Shown: in pieces, positions 1 to 12,940 of the stretch
Layout of the letters: each line of letters starts with the position of its first letter
Position numbering within the stretch: position 1 is the first letter of the stretch
Assembly (NCBI GenBank): GCA_037957365.1
Contig: JARHVA010000001.1
Span: 12,099,501-12,163,500, forward strand
DNA from: Torreya grandis
Taxonomy: Eukaryota > Streptophyta > Pinopsida > Cupressales > Taxaceae
Reading direction: 5' to 3'
Length of the DNA stretch: 64,000 nt
The notes under the pieces: generated by a model
The model's database searches: none
The model's input: the letters and a program-made list of their open reading frames with translations, nothing else
Told to the model about the DNA's origin: nothing
Made by a program: the position numbers and the translations under genes

Positions 1-316
1 ATGGTATGAAGATAGTTCCAAGGGTTATAACAAACACCAAAAGACTCTATATATATATAGGAGGATTTGAAGACACCATGTATGAACCTAAAACAAGTAT
101 GAGCACCTACAAACATTTTTATAAGTGCAAAACTCAGTCAACACTCATACCCCTAAATAGACTATCTTCTTGAAAGTTTGCGTTAGAAATGGAGAGAGTT
201 AGTGGTCCTATACTTGGAATTGGAAGCTAAAATTTGGTATAGAGTACCCTCATAACTTTTAGAATAGTCTCCAATCTTTTTTTTTGAGAAACTAATAGGA
301 TAATATGCCCCTATTT
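1..316. other. Unannotated AT-rich flank
   Basis: No ORF, repeat or RNA gene that I can support. A short (TA)n stretch lies near position 50. It ends at the CTATTT that I read as the left target-site duplication of the solo LTR that follows. Confidence 0.5.
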
Positions 317-2595
317 TGTCTTAGAGACATGGCACTTTTTAGGTGCAAGAAACCTTGCAATTCTTGGAAATGGCTAAGAGGATGAACCAAAAGGCCTAGA
401 ACTCTCTATAGTGATTGATAAAGTTGTGACATACATAATAAAACATGTTAAACCTTACTATAATTTTTAAAAGTAAATAAGGGCTCCTATGCAATGAAGG
501 TTAAAATCAACACCATGAGGCATAATGAAGCCTATTAGTAGGTGAAGAGGGCATTTTCATCCATGGCCTTGGTAGAGAATTATATCTTGATCAGTCATGT
601 ATATGGGATTTAAATAAAGGTTTTGAAGACATCACAAGGTATGGGAATCCATTAGAGATCCATGTTGAGCCCAAGTTGGAGAAAGACTTGTGGAACAAGT
701 TTTAGGCTTAGGGAAGATTAGCAGGTTAGTTGCACTTATAACATGAAACAAACACTCCAATGCATTTGTACATGTTTGTTTAAGTCTTTTAGAGATTTAT
801 AATCCTTTAGAGCACAGAAAATATCACCAAAAAGCCATTTCTTGGCTTAAAAGTACACATAGGCCTGCATAATGCTAAAAATGACTCAAATGGCCAACTT
901 TAGACACTCACATCTCCCCTGATACTTTGCATGGGACCTTTAGGTGATTGGATAAGTTATGGAGGGTCTCTAAGAATCCCTTAGTGGCATTTTGAGAGAA
1001 CTCCAATGTCTATTTTTTTATGAACAAACGTTAAGACCAGAAGTGACCAGAAACCCTTCCAAACCCTCCATAAGGACCCGATTGGGAAGATGAAGCAAAT
1101 GAATTATCCAGAGGGGATGAAAATGACATGAATATAATCGAATGATGCAAGGGACTCTTCATGGATTCTCCACATGTGACTAAGGTGTATGACACTTGTA
1201 TGGATGGTGTAAAAAAAAGCTCTTTTTGACATTTTTGTGTGTTTTTCAGCTGTGAGAAGAATTTCAAAAGACCAAATCACATTAGGGAGGTATTTTAGGA
1301 CTTTTTATAAGTCCTCATATCCATTTTATGAATTATCTTAGATCCTAAGTCTATTTTCCATCTCTTTCATTTTAGCTAGTCTAGTGGGCATATAGTGAAC
1401 ACTTAGGAAAAAGTGGTGAAACTCCAATTGGGAAGCCTTTTAAGGCTTATTTGATGAAATTGATGATATAGACACTATTTTAAAGTTTCATACCTCTATT
1501 TTCATGGATCATATTGCATAATTGGAAGGTTTTGGGTGCCAAGTGTGAGAGGTGCATGAGAAAGAGTCATTTTGGGACTATTTGAGATGATTGTGCATGG
1601 CCTAAAAAATAGGAATGATTAGAGACATACCCAATGCATGTGAGGGATTTTTATTAACCCCTCCTACTTATATCCATCATCAGACCTAGTATTATGTAGT
1701 GATGAAGTAGTTTTAGAAGGCAAATCATGAAGGGCAGTTTTTTATGCAAGGAAAGGAGTTTTGAGGCCACTATACAAGACCTAGATGATTTGAGATGACA
1801 CTTGTAGCTCTTAAAATTTCATGGATAACCCCATATATCTCTTACATCTATAAATAACTGATCTTTTAAATTGGACAAGTGTCTTAGTGACTCTTAAACT
1901 CCCCTTCTCTCTCTCTTATCACATTTTCTATATAAACTGGTCATTTTGGCATTGTGATGGATCTCTCCACCTTGGTATGGTGAAGCCCTGCTAAATTTTT
2001 AATTTGAGATAATAAATATAGTTATTTTTACCTCATTAAATATTTCAATAAGTGTATACAATGGTTGTTGGTCTTGTGCAAGTGTTGTTTTGTTTACCTT
2101 CACATGTTACTCTTCCTAGTACCTTATGTGTTTTAGAATCTCTCTTTTGCAAGTCAGCAAGAAGTGTCTAATGTTGATGTTTTAGGTGTATTTATTAGTC
2201 TACTTAGAATGCCTATTATTTAATTCATACCCTAAGATATCTCTAAGACCCCATGATTCAAACATTTATGTGAGAGAGAAGATTGTCATTGGATGAAGTG
2301 TATGTGCAAACTTCTCCTTGGTTGCAAGCGTAGGTTAAAGGCTGTGAGTAGAGCATATATTTGGTGTATCACCTCCCATAGAGTATATTTTATTTGATAT
2401 ATTCTTATCCCTTTTCATCCCTCCAAGTGTTAGTAGTAGGATTGAGCTATAGTGATGCATCAAGGGGAACTAGCCCCTCATCTAAAGATCCACCTCAATT
2501 TAGGGACACCCACAGCCCTAAGGTGGTTCTATTGCACCACTTGTATGAGGAGAGACTTGTCATCTCCTCATTGGGTGAAATTTTAAGTGACAACA
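317..2595 (+). mobile_element. Old solo LTR, diverged member of the Tat-like LTR family at the right end of the window
   Basis: The right end is the firmer part. It carries the U5 block at 2452-2486 (GCATCAAGGGGAACTAGCCC core), also found in the LTRs at 49993, 50972 and 60733, and it ends in GTGACAACA like those LTRs. A TATA box (TATATAAA) lies at 1929-1936, about 670 bp from the end, the same spacing as in the LTR at 49993-54491. CTATTT occurs at 311-316 and again at 2596-2601, which would be the target-site duplication and gives a length of 2.28 kb, inside the 2.0-2.5 kb range of the relatives. The left terminus (TGTCTTAG) does not match the TGTTGAC of its relatives, so the left boundary is tentative. 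The U3 lacks the palindrome arrays of the younger copies. Confidence 0.5.
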
Positions 2596-2601
2596 CTATT
2601 T

Positions 2602-2879
2602 CCATGAATCTTATAACTTGAGAGATAGGAGACTACTAGGTGGGTCTTTTGGTCACCACCATCATTTATATTTTATCATTATCAATGTTTTGATGTTTTT
2701 TGATAATGTGGTACCATTAGCTGTAGATAAAGGTTGATCATTTTATCCATCATAGTGCATACAAATCTCTTTATTGTCAAATTAGAAAATGAGCTTCATA
2801 TATGTAGTACTCACAATCACCTCCATGTGGCCAATCATTGCTAACCAAAGCTAAAGGTTAAGTTTTATTTTTGGTTCAT
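2602..2879. other. Unannotated spacer
   Basis: AT-rich spacer between the solo LTR and the inverted Ty3/gypsy fragment; I see nothing recognisable in it. Confidence 0.4.
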
Positions 2880-3405
2880 TACTCATATGATGGTATTAAC
2901 CACTTTTGATCCACATGATACTGGTAGTATAATGTATCCAAGGGATTCTATAAATTTTTTACATTGCTTTAACTCATCGATATCATGGCCCAACTATCGT
3001 AGGCATGTAACACTATAAATTATGTCCTAATTGTGTATATCAATCTTGATGTGTGGATAATAATTTCCACCAATAGTTACAATAATACTTAGATCTTAAC
3101 GCCATGGTGGTTTAAAAGTATGCCCCCTTTTTCCTTTGTCTTCAAAAATGAAAGGTACTTTTCATTGTTCTAGCATACCCGTATATGTCCTTCATTTTTG
3201 TATTTTCAAATTTGATTTTTCAGTGTTTCACAATGAGTTATATCATGGATGGCGATTTGATGATAATTAAAATATGGTATCCTTGTTTTTGGATGAGTTT
3301 GTTTCTTGATATGTGTTTGTTATTAGGTAAACATATCATCTCATGCTCAAGTAACATAGCAAATATTTTATGTAGAGCATCTTGTTTTATTTTGATATGT
3401 AGAAT

Positions 3406-3687
3406 CTATTGTGGAGACTTATATGAATATTCCAAATTATTAACATGATGTATCAACACTTGTTCCCTATAAGGCTGACTTAAATTTTTTAGCCAAGAGG
3501 TATGGATCGAGTAGAAAACATATACATGTTCGTCTATTATTTTTATTTTGACCTTATTTATATTTAGTTCTGCACTTTTTGGAGATGGATTTAGTTTATA
3601 TTTACCAAGACCTATAGGTGTAAATGGGTTATGTAAAATATGCTCAAGTGGATCAAAACTTAGTTTTTGTGACTGTTCACTTGTCAT
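3406..3687 (-). pseudogene. Ty3/gypsy linker-region remnant
   Basis: A 93-residue frame matching residues ~80-170 of the frame at 32149-32898 (shared: EQ.QKL.F.P.EH, DEHV...YSIH.SWL..LSQPY, HHVNN.). No enzymatic motif is visible. The conserved spacing between two diverged copies suggests it was once translated, but I do not recognise the domain. It lies between the protease and the degenerate zinc-knuckle region, as in the full copy. Confidence 0.55.
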
Positions 3688-4069
3688 ATCATGATGGATA
3701 TCCTCATCACTATCATAATAATTTGAAATTTTATCATTTTATTGTTCGGTATTATCCAATAAATGAAGCTCAAATGTTTGTTATCTTGATACTTGAGTAT
3801 GATTGGCTCATCTAGTGATGGTTTTTGCTCTACTTCTTTATCTTTTGGTTTAGTTTCTATGCTAGTTTATGTACCTAGGTGCACCTCGATGGTTAGTTCC
3901 TTATGAGTATCTTGGAATAAATGATTGATTTTACTTGATTTTCCCATCTCATAGGTTGATATACTCTCAAGTGGATTATATTGCTTAGGTGGTGTCATTT
4001 TAGGAACCCCTTCCATGTTACATGTAACATTTTGCAAAATTTAAAGGGTTCATCATTGGCATGCCTTGT

Positions 4070-4378
4070 CTATAATGTCTCATGCATGAATTTAATGCAT
4101 CGATGTAATGTAGATGGTACATCTTCCATTATGTGTATCCAAGGTCTTCCCAAGAGTAGGTTATAATGCAATGATTGAAACATTACTTGGAATGTACTTT
4201 GGATAGTTTTTGGTCCCAATGTCAAGCTCAATGTGATTTGGCCAGTTTGTGGGCTGCATGAATTATCAAATCTTTTGATATGCATATTGGATTTTTGAAG
4301 AAGATTTATGCTAATTCCCATTGTGGTTAGAAATTTTGTGCTATAAATTTTTAGACCAAATTCATTATCAACTAGCAC
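4070..4378 (-). pseudogene. Ty3/gypsy aspartic protease remnant
   Basis: A 102-residue reading frame that aligns with the protease at 31588-32085. It keeps the TTMGI, the CSP..GQ..L..TLGP block, LLGRPWIH and the DVPSTLHRCIKF tail characteristic of Tat/Athila-type plant Ty3/gypsy proteases. The catalytic motif, DNGSG in the sister copy, reads DNEFG here, so the active site is broken. Upstream on the same strand the frame is interrupted. In a working element the protease would cut the Gag-Pol polyprotein inside virus-like particles. This copy cannot be functional. Confidence 0.7.
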
Positions 4379-4740
4379 ATTCTTGATTCCTTTATTGTGA
4401 ACACTAACTTATATGAATAAATGCAATTATTGATTAATGATATCCTTTGAGAGTAAATATTTATGATCAAAAGTGAAGAAATTCACATTATTTTTGAGAT
4501 ATTACATAATATCTATAAAATAAGTTGGCTCTATATCACTCGATACTTGGGTTTCACGCAAGGCCTTATATATGATATCCTTAATACATGGGTGGGTGAT
4601 TGCTTTAAAAGATCTAGAATCAAAATCTTAGCATGTGTATTATGTAATTGGTCAACAAGATCATATCCTTTAGATTTTATTATTAGTTTAAGTTTCAAAG
4701 GGCCCTGTTGTATATTTACAGGTGGTGGGATAGGTTAGCA

Positions 4741-7700
4741 ACCTTTTCCTTTTTGTGTAGTGCCAACATAGACTAAATGATGCAATATAAGTCATGGGTG
4801 AAGAATGAAAATAGGATGGTAGCTGTCACTCGAGTAGGATGTAGGGGGAACAAAATATTTAGAGCATGCATGTTGGTGCCTGGATACTAGTTTTATATTA
4901 TTGCAAAAGGAATTGTCAAGAGAATTTTGATTTTTATCTTGTTACAAGTCACTCTCTTTATTTTGACCAATTTGTTTAAACCATTAAATTGTAATTTTGA
5001 TTGAGTTATCAATGCATGGTAAATAACAAACAATGAATATAAACATTTGTTTGTCAAGGAAATAATTGTTAGATTCATCCATGTTGAACATGATTAATTA
5101 CCTTTGGAACTAAATTTGATTTTTAAGATTTTATTAATTTATAATAAATAGAAATCAAAAACTCTAGGGTGAGTTAAGGTTTGTATAAAAAGACTTAGAG
5201 GTTATGCTCACCAAATGTTTAACTCTTTTTAAATGAGTATTGTTAGGTTTAAAGGGTATAATATTGTAATCACAAAGATCACTAAAATTATTTTAGAGCA
5301 GGCCAAATAAATTAATTTAGATATTACAATATACTAAATCTAAAAACTTATTAAATATAGAAAGTACAATGCCAACTGAAATTATGATAATACTTAACTT
5401 GTTTTCATATGTGTAGATAGATTTGAGTTGTGTAGGGGTTGAAGTAGGTAGATGAAGTTCAATTTTTAATCATCAGATTCTAAAAATATTATTTATAGAG
5501 GCCTGAACACTTGCATCAACATGTGAACACTTGCATCGATGCAACTATCTTATACAAAATATTCACTCTATTACAAAATGATCACCTATGCCTTCTATAT
5601 TTTTCGTTGCCTTTATGTTGATGTATTTGGATTGCACATATATGCTCTATGTAACCGTGTATAACTCAAACCCTAATTCTTCACCTTAGGTTAGATCACC
5701 TTACTAAAAATGGGTTAATGGGTTCATGTAGTTGAGCTGACCTCAAGGACCCATTTCTCAATTAGTGTTGCCTACATAGCCACTACTCTGAAGAGAGCCT
5801 CATACATATGTAGTTCTCCCTAAGTGTGGGTTTGTGTGCACACAAGAGTATAAAATGCTATATGCAAGGGCATACAATGATCTAACATGTAACTTGATAA
5901 ATATTGTTCATGGACCATTCTTTGAGTATTTCAGATCTGTAATATAATTGCTCCTATGATTATTATAGAAATAGAGAAAAATATTGTAGTTTTGAATACT
6001 TGAAAGACATTTTTACTAGATGTGTGCTTGGTAAACTTTTGAATATGACTTGGTGATGATGAATGATCTTTGTTTTGTATTTATACCACTCCTTTTGAAA
6101 ATATCTCATAGAAGGGTTATACAAGACAAATAGACTGACCCATACGTTTCAAAAGATTTACAATTTAGATGAATTTTGAGGCACGAATACATAATAAGTG
6201 TTACATCCCAATTCTTCTCTAGGCAAACTTATTAATTATCCATGGATATCTATAATTGACAAATTCAGATTTAACTATTTTTAACTAAGCTTAAATATAT
6301 AATGTTATGGGGCAACAAGATATTGCTTAAGTTACATGATCATGCTACTATGAGTTGGTTGTAAGTATATGTTTACTTTATGATCATGTTGATTTATCAT
6401 TTCAACTATTTTTAATGATGAATGTATATCATGACTATTATGGTTTAACTACCTATTTTATTATGAGATGAATATAGGAGAACTCACCCCTTAAAGCATG
6501 TCAAAGGGAAAGCATCATCGAAGAAGGTGACGTAGATTGCGATGTCAGAGGATAACAGAGAAACTGACTGGTACCCTACACACACCATGCTAGATGGCAC
6601 ATGATTATATACCTAATTAAAGGGTTATCTAAGTGTATTTAATGTCATTTGCATTAGATAATTATTTATACTTGGTATGCCAATAAAGTTTAATGATTTT
6701 ATGAAATTTTTTTGTAAGTGTATTTTGTGTGTGATCGTTAATGCCTTTAGAAAGTGAATTATGCCAATTTGAGGTTATTAATTATTATTAAACCCTCTTG
6801 ACATCTGACATGTTAATTTATTTAATAAAATTATGAAATTTCAATATTAAATGGTAAAATAAATAAAATAGAATCTACCTTAGAAAAAAGAAATAATAAA
6901 ACCAAAGAAAATCATGCTTTAAAAAAAAGAACATTAAAATATCTTTAAAAAAAAAAGAAAATAAGAAAATAAAAAAAAATCTTTAAAACAAAAGAGATAT
7001 GCCTATATCCTTTGAGAAGGGAAAATTGAGGAAAGGGGCATGATAAGAGAATTTTAGAAACTTGGGTCGGAGAGGAGTATGGTGCATCTTATGGGAGTAG
7101 GAAAGAGGAGAGAAGGAAGAGAGTGCACAGAATAGATATTCACAGGTATGTGTTATCCTCACTTTTTGCAGTGATATTTATATTGCTTAAGATCATGCAT
7201 TGATGATCAGATTGGTCCTTGTTTGATTTTTAATTCATAATTGCTATTGAAATAATTATATAGATAGATGACTGAATACAAATAGCCATAAACATATATT
7301 ACAGATAATCATATTACTGATTATAACATCAAGATAATCATGTTAGACGACCCGCTGATATGTAGAACTATATGTATCAGACTATATAATTGCATATCTA
7401 TATACTTTATGTGATATACATTATCAATTTAGATCGTATGGCTTTGGAGTTTAAGATAATAATTCAATTATAAATTGCATCATGACTTATCCTTATAGCA
7501 ATTTATATTTGCCATAAAGATTAAACATATGAAAAGGTATGGATAATGATCTGTACATATATTGATTTGTATGAATCAGGAATAAAGTATTAATTATGTA
7601 AGGTATTATAATATAAACTATTAATATATATACAATGATATGTAAATAAATTCACCAAACTATGATATGTTAAACATCGACCTGTAACTTGCAAAATTTT

Positions 7701-8620
7701 ATAAACGTAGAATGTTTATATAAAAGGGGGCGATTTGGGTATTTTAGCGCTCTAACTTACCAAATAGTGGTAATCAATTACTATTTTCAATTAACAAACA
7801 ATATAGTGAATCTATGCATCGAGACTCTGTCAGAATAAAAATTGTTTTGTGTATAAGATAACATCTTGGTAAAAATAGTGAATTAATGATGCAGGTGGTG
7901 TATATAGAGATATTCATTGTAGTGAATCATATATATTATTTACAGTGATCAAATTATTTGATTATCTAATGAATATTTATTAAAGTGAGTTAAATTGCTA
8001 TTCAACAACCGTATAAAAGGTATGTAAGATATATAAAACTCTTTATTTTATACAATGATTTTGGTAAGTTTTAACAGAAAATTAAATTACTAAATATCTG
8101 TAAGAATAACAATTTTATAATAAGAAAAACATAGCTAGTTTTTTTAGCAAATATAGGAATCAGAAAGTCTTGAACTGGTTGTGTAGAAGTGTGCCGTATA
8201 TATATTATATTTCATTGATGGATTATGATACGCTGTGTATTAAGTAAATAAATTATCTTCCTCGATATCTTGAAATCATTGTAGTCTATTTTAATTGAGT
8301 TTTGGCCTAAGGCATTGTTGAATATTATGAGGGGTTGTAGTCTTAACACTTGCATTCACAACAAGTGTCAGGTTGCTATATATATAATTTATAGTTTACA
8401 TTGTGAATTAAAGTCACCAAAGTATATTATTTGGGTTGCATAATATACCAAATAACATCACTAAATTCTTAATAATGATTAATAGTAGTAAATGCATTTA
8501 TATTGAAATCGTTGATTTTGAGAAATTGAGTCAATTACAGTAATATGTTAGATAATAAAACAACTAATGAATAATTGATAATATGATAAAATATGATTAA
8601 CATTATGAATGCACATATGA

Positions 8621-8621
<1 letters not shown>
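4741..8621. other. AT-rich stretch without genes
   Basis: Only short chance frames. A-rich runs occur near 6880-6990. A short direct repeat (GTGAACACTTGCATC-like) lies near 5505-5545. TGTTACATCCC at 6194 resembles a plant LTR start, but I found no partner close enough to call an element. Probably old, degraded repeat DNA. Confidence 0.45.

Positions 8622-8669
<48 letters not shown>
8622..8669. repeat. (CA)24 microsatellite
   Basis: An uninterrupted 48-bp CA dinucleotide run, read directly from the sequence. Perfect runs of this length are usually length-variable. Confidence 0.97.
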
Positions 8670-8671
<2 letters not shown>

Positions 8672-10617
8672 TAGTGTTTTTTCACTTAAATTGATTCTGG
8701 TAGTATTGGGTAAGTATATATGACTCCTTTCTTAAATGATTTATGATATTTTATGTTGTAATTATTGACAAGAGGGTTGAGTATCAAACTATTCATATTT
8801 AACTATCGATTACGTCTTATGCCTTGGATAGTTGTAAAACTTAGAACTATGTAAAGATTGTTCTCCTATCAAAAAAATTTTAACTTAAAAATATAAGAGT
8901 TCATATAGAAGTCTCAGATTGACTAAGCTCAGATGTCAGCGTTTAAAATATAGGCAACTTTTTTCATTATTTAAATGGAAAAATGATCTCATTAAATTCC
9001 GTTTGGGAGTATTTATAATCATAGATGTTATGTGAGGTTAGTGCATTGAAAACCTTTTTAGAGTCTAGTGAAACATGGAAAAAATTGGAATTAAATGAAA
9101 TCATCATTATTTATGCACGAGTTGAATATTATATATATAACTTGCGAGTTAAAAACATATGGTGTGAAAGAAACTTTAAAATAAGTTACAATTTGCTCAA
9201 ATGTAAATACATAAGTATTAATGTACCTAGTAGCATGTATATCAACAAGAGGTATACTTTTATGGCTTTAGCTCCATGGATGGATTATAGACTAAATTAA
9301 ATAATTATAAAAAATAAGACCTAACTAATGTGTGCATGCAAATTCCTAAATGAATGACAAATGTTAGATTGAGTTATCCTATGATTCATGTGTGTTAAAT
9401 TTTGGTTACTATATATACACATGGATTTACGTATACAACATAAGTGCATAATGAAAATATTTGTGATGTGAGCATGATTTTATGCAGTCATCAAGTGCTC
9501 AAGGGACTAAAACTATAACTATATTAAAATGATCTTTTAGCAAACAAAATGAGATGTTTAAATGAATGTTATAATGAGTTTATGCATTTTTTGATTTTTT
9601 GTAAAAGATTGATTGACTATTGATTTTCAGTATTGAATACTTGTGTGCGACACATATTATGTAGATGTTAATATGTTTTAATATTTGGTCATATTTAACA
9701 TGTAATAGTGCAGTGTGATGTGTGCTTATATATTATATTTTCTTGAATGCTAGTATGCAGTTTAGACTTAGGGTATACTCAGGTGGTATAGCCCTGTAAT
9801 TATTTAATTATTATTATGTATGCGTGTATCACTTGACTCTTGAAATCGTAAGTTTGAATTATGTGTTATTATTTAGTTAAAAACCTATGATAGTATGGGA
9901 TATCATAGAGTACTACAGTAGAAATGTATGTTATAGCCGAATGATACATATTGTAATTTTTATGCCCAAACTCATATCTACATTTGATTGATTATATGTA
10001 TGCGTGTTGGATATTATTATGAGTAGTAAGGTTGTGATAGTTTCTAAAACTTTGTGTATGCTTGCATACAATCCTTAAAAGTGTAGTGTATGTTAATATA
10101 GTAAATTATTGTGTTTAGTGATAATTGTGACTTACTTCGTTGCATCTATTTACTTGAATAGAAGCTTATATTTCCATGTATTTAAGACTAATTTGTATGA
10201 TTAATTGTAAAAGATTGGTAGTTATGTCTTAATATTAGATTGTGGTAATATGAGTTATCATAGGGTGTTGTATGTTTAGAAACTAATTGTAGGAGTGAAA
10301 AATCTGTAGTAAGATATGTATGTACCTAGATGATATAAATTATAGTCATTATTTCTAGTATGGGATAGAAAATAATGAAGATTCATTCATATGTTTGACG
10401 AAAAAAATCTATATTTTGGTTACCCTATGATTATCATATTATATGATGTGTTTGTTAGTAGGATGTAAATTAGATAAATTTTATGGTTGAATCGTATTTG
10501 ACCAATCTGTATTGCTAATACGGAGTAACGACTGAGATGAACTTCACTGGCTTATTAGTATCAAAATGACAAATGAAGACAGTCTGATTAAGTGGTGTGT
10601 GTGAATTTGATTGATTT
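8670..10617. other. AT-rich stretch without genes
   Basis: The longest frame (9025-9300, 91 codons) has no recognisable domain and a composition expected from chance in AT-rich DNA. No LTR, terminal repeat or RNA gene seen. Confidence 0.4.
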
Positions 10618-10831
10618 AGATCGTTATTATTTATTATTTATAAAATTTTGGGCCAAAATATGTTTAGTGAGACATTATAATTTTATGAGTATGATTTACA
10701 TGTTTGTGTGATATCTTGTAATAGATCATTATTATTCATTATTTATAAAATTTTGGGTCAAAGTATGTTTAGTGAGGCATTATCATTTTATGAGAATGAT
10801 TTACATGTTTGTGCGATATCTTGCAATAGAA
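10618..10831. repeat. 105-bp tandem duplication
   Basis: Unit 1 starts at 10618 and unit 2 at 10723. Both contain TTATAAAATTTTGGG, ATGTTTAGTGAG and ATTTACATGTTTGTG in the same order, with about ten scattered differences. It is a simple two-copy direct duplication of non-coding DNA. Confidence 0.9.
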
Positions 10832-12137
10832 CAATTTTCTATGATACACTGTATGTTTAACTTAAAAATCAGACAACACAGATACTTGTTTGTCTCTCTA
10901 GATTCTCGTGCTGTCACTATCTATTCATCCATAAAGGGAAGACCATTTTTTAATGGGATTAGTACAAGGGATCATTGATCCGTGGTTGGTATGAAAAATA
11001 TTTGAATGATGCTCTCCCTCCTCACAACAATACTACTTATCGAAATGATACTTGAAATTGCCACAGATATTTGAGTTTGGAAACTATGCTCCGAAGAAAC
11101 CATATCTTATATGTACATTGTATTGTAATGTACTTATTATTGAATATTGTCACGAAGAGTTGTAATCACTTATTATTGTATAGTGATAGTGGTGGCTATA
11201 GACTTGTTTCAGTTATAGCTGAGTTGATGTGGTTACTTTCTATATTCACATTATGATGTGTACTATCATGATATTAGGGATCAATGATATGCGATTTAAT
11301 ATGTTCATTGTTATTATCACACCTTAAGTATTTTTTTAATGGTCTCTAAAGATTCCCATAATGTAATCTATTTTTGGTATATGTGTTTAATATAAAAAAA
11401 TTCATGTATTTCTATGTCTAACCTAGCGGGGTTGTTATAATAAGGAACTTGACACTAGTGTTGATTCTAGTGTCCCTGTGAAAACATAAGTGTCCAGTAA
11501 GATAGAAAATTATTGAATGTCTACAACTGAGAATGAAGGATATAGATCATATTTTGAGCTTGTAGTGTACAAGTAATACAAGTCATCAAAATAATTGGGT
11601 CAAATTATAAGATAAACAATTAGGTACAATACAATGGTGAATGCGAGCTTTTCAACAAAAGAATGATCTAAAACCAAAAGGTAAAGCCTTGATTGATATT
11701 TTTCAAGTAGACAAGACTAAGATGCTATATATAATCAGATTTTAGTATTTACAAAAGTACAATAAATGATTTTCAATAAAATAAATATTGATATTGACAA
11801 TAATGATCTTTAAAAGTTGACCTTCAATACCATATGAAGAAGACACTCACTCTACAACCTATATATCAACCCTTTATTAACATTTGATAATTATACAAAA
11901 TTAAAATATTATATATATGTAAATCTTAAAAGAGTGAAAAAAACTTCCTACAATATTTACAACAAATATAACCTTTCTTAATAAAAATATAAAATATAAT
12001 TCACAATTTTTTTCATTTATAACTCCTCCTCCAACTTCACACTCAAAAATATTTAATAAAAAAAATTCAAAAAATAAAAACACATCCCTTCCGGCTTTAC
12101 TTTGCACCTTCCGAGCAACTCTGACTTGATGATTTTC
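10832..12137. other. AT-rich stretch without genes
   Basis: No supported feature. A GCGGGGTTGTTATAA segment near 11430 faintly resembles the inverted complement of the TGTTACATCCC at 6194, but this is too weak to define an element. Confidence 0.4.
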
Positions 12138-12157
12138 TTATCCGGACTTTAAGCCGC

Positions 12158-12164
12158 TATAAAA
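12158..12164 (+). promoter_or_regulatory. TATA box of the pseudogene copy
   Basis: TATAAAA within GCTATAAAATGCATTTAA, conserved exactly in the sister copy at 24345. It lies about 260 bp upstream of the predicted 5' UTR intron. Confidence 0.55.
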
Positions 12165-12421
12165 TGCATTTAACGCGACAGACACTCTTTACAAAGAACG
12201 GCTTGACTCTTCCATTCGCAACACAAGCAGCGCCCCGTCCAAAAGGTCAGCAATCCGTTTAGTTTATATGTAAATTTGTTGGCAAATTTTTGATTGATCA
12301 CCGTTTTCACTAATTTGTTCCCAGTTCCTCTAATGTCGTGGGATTTTGACGCTCCATCAAATTTTATTGCAAAAATCTATGTTCTCGTCATTCTGTTTCT
12401 TTTCACAAAGCAATTACTGTA

Positions 12422-12550
12422 AGCTTATGGATATTTTGTTTTGGATTGAAAGCGCATTCTGTGGAGCTTATGGATATATTTTTTTGATTGAAAGCGCATT
12501 CTGTGGAGCTCATGGATATTTTTTGATTGAAATTGAGCTTATGGAGTTTT
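12422..12550 (+). repeat. ~43-bp tandem repeats inside the 5' UTR intron
   Basis: Units begin AGCTTATGGATATTTT and contain GATTGAAAGCGCATTCTGTGG. Two nearly full units (12422, 12465) are followed by one shortened unit and one vestigial unit. All but one partial unit is missing from the sister at 24611-24644. Confidence 0.85.
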
Positions 12551-12940
12551 GAATCTTTAATTGTAGGAATTTGGATAACACATTGCCTGATCAAAATACC
12601 AGACAATGAGTATGGAACCGACGTCCTTATAGAACAAAGATAATCAGTGAAAAGTTTAATGGATGGAAAATATTTTACTGGTATGGAATGGTTGGCGAAT
12701 CTTTGTAGAATGGCAGTGAGAGTCTCTATAGAATGGTAGGTTTAGTGTGAGGAAAACGATAGGGCTTACTACGAGTGGCGATTCTTATAACTTTATGTAA
12801 ATTTTATATGAATATATATTTTTTAAATTTGTAAATCAAGGAATTTGTTTTTTCGCAAATTTAGCCAATTGGCGAAAAACAGCCCATAAAAATATCCTGA
12901 CATTATTTATTTCACTAGTTAATTTGAAAATTCCCTTCTT

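Larger units (their letters stand above)
2880..4740 (-). mobile_element. Inverted internal fragment of the Ty3/gypsy element at 29.6-36.8 kb
   Basis: Read on the minus strand, this stretch is collinear with about 31360-33180 of the complete element. The pre-protease region lies near 4740-4380, the protease at 4378-4070, the linker at 3687-3406, and the degenerate zinc-knuckle block and following region run on to about 2890. Nucleotide similarity is clear by eye throughout (for example the MLLEH and LLGRPWIH codons), with frequent indels and stops. No LTR adjoins it on either side, so it is a truncated copy. Ends are approximate. Both copies keep the same domain order, so that order predates this insertion. 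Confidence 0.7.
12138..12940 (+). pseudogene. Broken copy of a promoter, 5' UTR and first exon (sister of 24324-25012)
   Basis: This segment aligns over its whole length with 24324-25012: same TATA box, same 5' leader and same first-exon region, ending in a shared AGTTAATTTGAAAATTCC. Here the start codon is ATA instead of ATG (near 12593), and a TAA stop falls 15 codons further on, so it cannot make the sister's N-terminus. It does keep an intact-looking 5' UTR intron: GTAAGC at 12419 to TTGTAG at 12566, 148 nt, filled with ~43-bp repeats. In the sister the same interval has shrunk to 34 nt. The parent gene is unknown to me. Either the pair is a segmental duplication of a real gene's 5' end, or both are pieces of a dispersed repeat. 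Confidence 0.6.

Noticed and set aside
6194..11446. TGTTACATCCC and GCGGGGTTGTTATAA as ends of one large LTR element
   Set aside because: Match is short and imperfect, no internal domains, PBS, purine tract or target duplication.
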